Assembly: GCA_964398945.1 (NCBI GenBank)
Contig: CAYNOT010000033.1
Coordinates: 1 to 21,919 of the forward strand
Origin: JBGTGG01 sp964398945
GTDB lineage: Bacteria > Bacteroidota > Bacteroidia > Cytophagales > Cyclobacteriaceae
DNA length: 21,919 nt
Direction of reading: 5' to 3'
The notes beneath the pieces are model-generated. The model searched no databases and had not been told where the DNA came from. It saw nothing but the letters and a program-made list of their open reading frames with translations. How positions within the stretch are numbered: the first letter of the stretch is position 1; each line of letters starts with the position of its first letter. Made by a program: the position numbers and the translations under genes. Shown piece by piece: positions 21,852-21,919 of the stretch.

Positions 21852-21919
21852 AGGGGTATCTATCGGGAACTATAAGCATAACCCCGAAGGGGGTGAAAGG
21901 ATTATAGAAAAATTGAGAG
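21792..21919. repeat. Direct repeat, right copy, running into the window edge
   Basis: 128 bases matching 20914-21043 apart from two substitutions and a missing 2-base tg. It includes the palindromic unit 7, core accccgaagggggt (21881-21894), with tail gaaaggattatagaaaa. The repeat may continue beyond the window. Confidence 0.92.
21881..21912 (+). repeat. REP-like unit 7
   Basis: Core accccgaagggggt with one extra g relative to units 5-6, identical to unit 1, and followed by the same tail. It is part of the right direct repeat. Confidence 0.85.

Larger units (their letters stand above)
20999..21919. mobile_element. RAYT/IS200-like element with flanking REP-like palindromes
   Basis: The transposase gene (21100-21561) is bracketed by two palindromic units on the left and at least five on the right, in both orientations. 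No long terminal inverted repeats or target duplications are seen, as expected for Y1 HUH transposases, which recognise subterminal hairpins. The outer limits cannot be fixed because the right copy of the direct repeat continues to the window edge. Confidence 0.7.

Noticed and set aside
21005..21919. Possible CRISPR array formed by the repeated accccgaagggg units
   Set aside because: The units vary in orientation and spacing (from under 40 to several hundred bases), differ in sequence, contain a transposase gene between them, and have no cas gene near.
1..21919. tRNA, rRNA, riboswitch or other structured RNA genes
   Set aside because: None recognised on either strand; intergenic gaps are short and lack tRNA arms or known riboswitch cores by eye.

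Overview
The window looks like a chromosome segment of a Bacteroidota bacterium, most likely order Cytophagales. The clues are a large FtsX/MacB-type permease starting MIKNYLKIAFRSLWRN, a PadR regulator overlapping the start of a permease that carries the prefix FLRWFCREDYLEEI, few obvious Shine-Dalgarno sequences, and several TAnnTTTG promoter boxes. This is inference from family knowledge; no 16S or other marker RNA is present, and I saw no tRNA or rRNA gene.

Layout: 1-1,626 is partly debris: an N-terminal IS4-like transposase fragment, an intact outer-membrane beta-barrel gene with a strong terminator, and on the minus strand a fumarase fragment joined to the 3' end of a TPR gene. 1,758-5,049 holds an AraC-type regulator, a small membrane protein, a SnoaL-like protein, a Tat-exported ThuA-domain protein and a small SpoIIAA/STAS-like protein. 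5,101-9,908 is mostly minus strand: the ABC permease, a Lys-rich small protein, a DUF1801/YdeI protein and a PlsC-like acyltransferase; a histone-H1-like gene lies between the last two on the plus strand. 10,001-10,526 is a frameshifted remnant of a two-TM ion channel. 10,552-15,567 is plus strand: prohibitin-like SPFH protein, citrate synthase, acyl-CoA-binding protein, RsmE, SpmA-SpmB fusion and a conserved hypothetical. 15,568-17,364 is a minus-strand exported TPR-like protein, divergent from a TlpA-like thioredoxin, which is followed by an SPFH-GYF protein and a zinc-ribbon membrane protein that probably work as a pair.

The most interesting part is the right end (20,502-21,919). A PadR gene, with a long inverted repeat upstream, overlaps by one base a permease gene that is cut after about 23 codons. 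The cut is followed by palindromic repeats (core accccgaaggggt), an HUH Y1 transposase of the IS200/REP-associated (RAYT) type, and more copies of the palindrome in both orientations. Then comes a second, different permease start cut at the equivalent position and followed by a nearly identical repeat. The two repeats (130 and 128 bp) are almost identical and the second runs into the window end. I read this as a RAYT/REP-like system that lies within, or repeatedly targets, the conserved 5' end of PadR-linked permease genes.

Gene relationships: gltA, the acyl-CoA-binding gene and rsmE are packed with 1-bp gaps and are probably cotranscribed. The SPFH-GYF and zinc-ribbon genes are 15 bp apart. 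Most of the rest are single-gene units with their own promoters.
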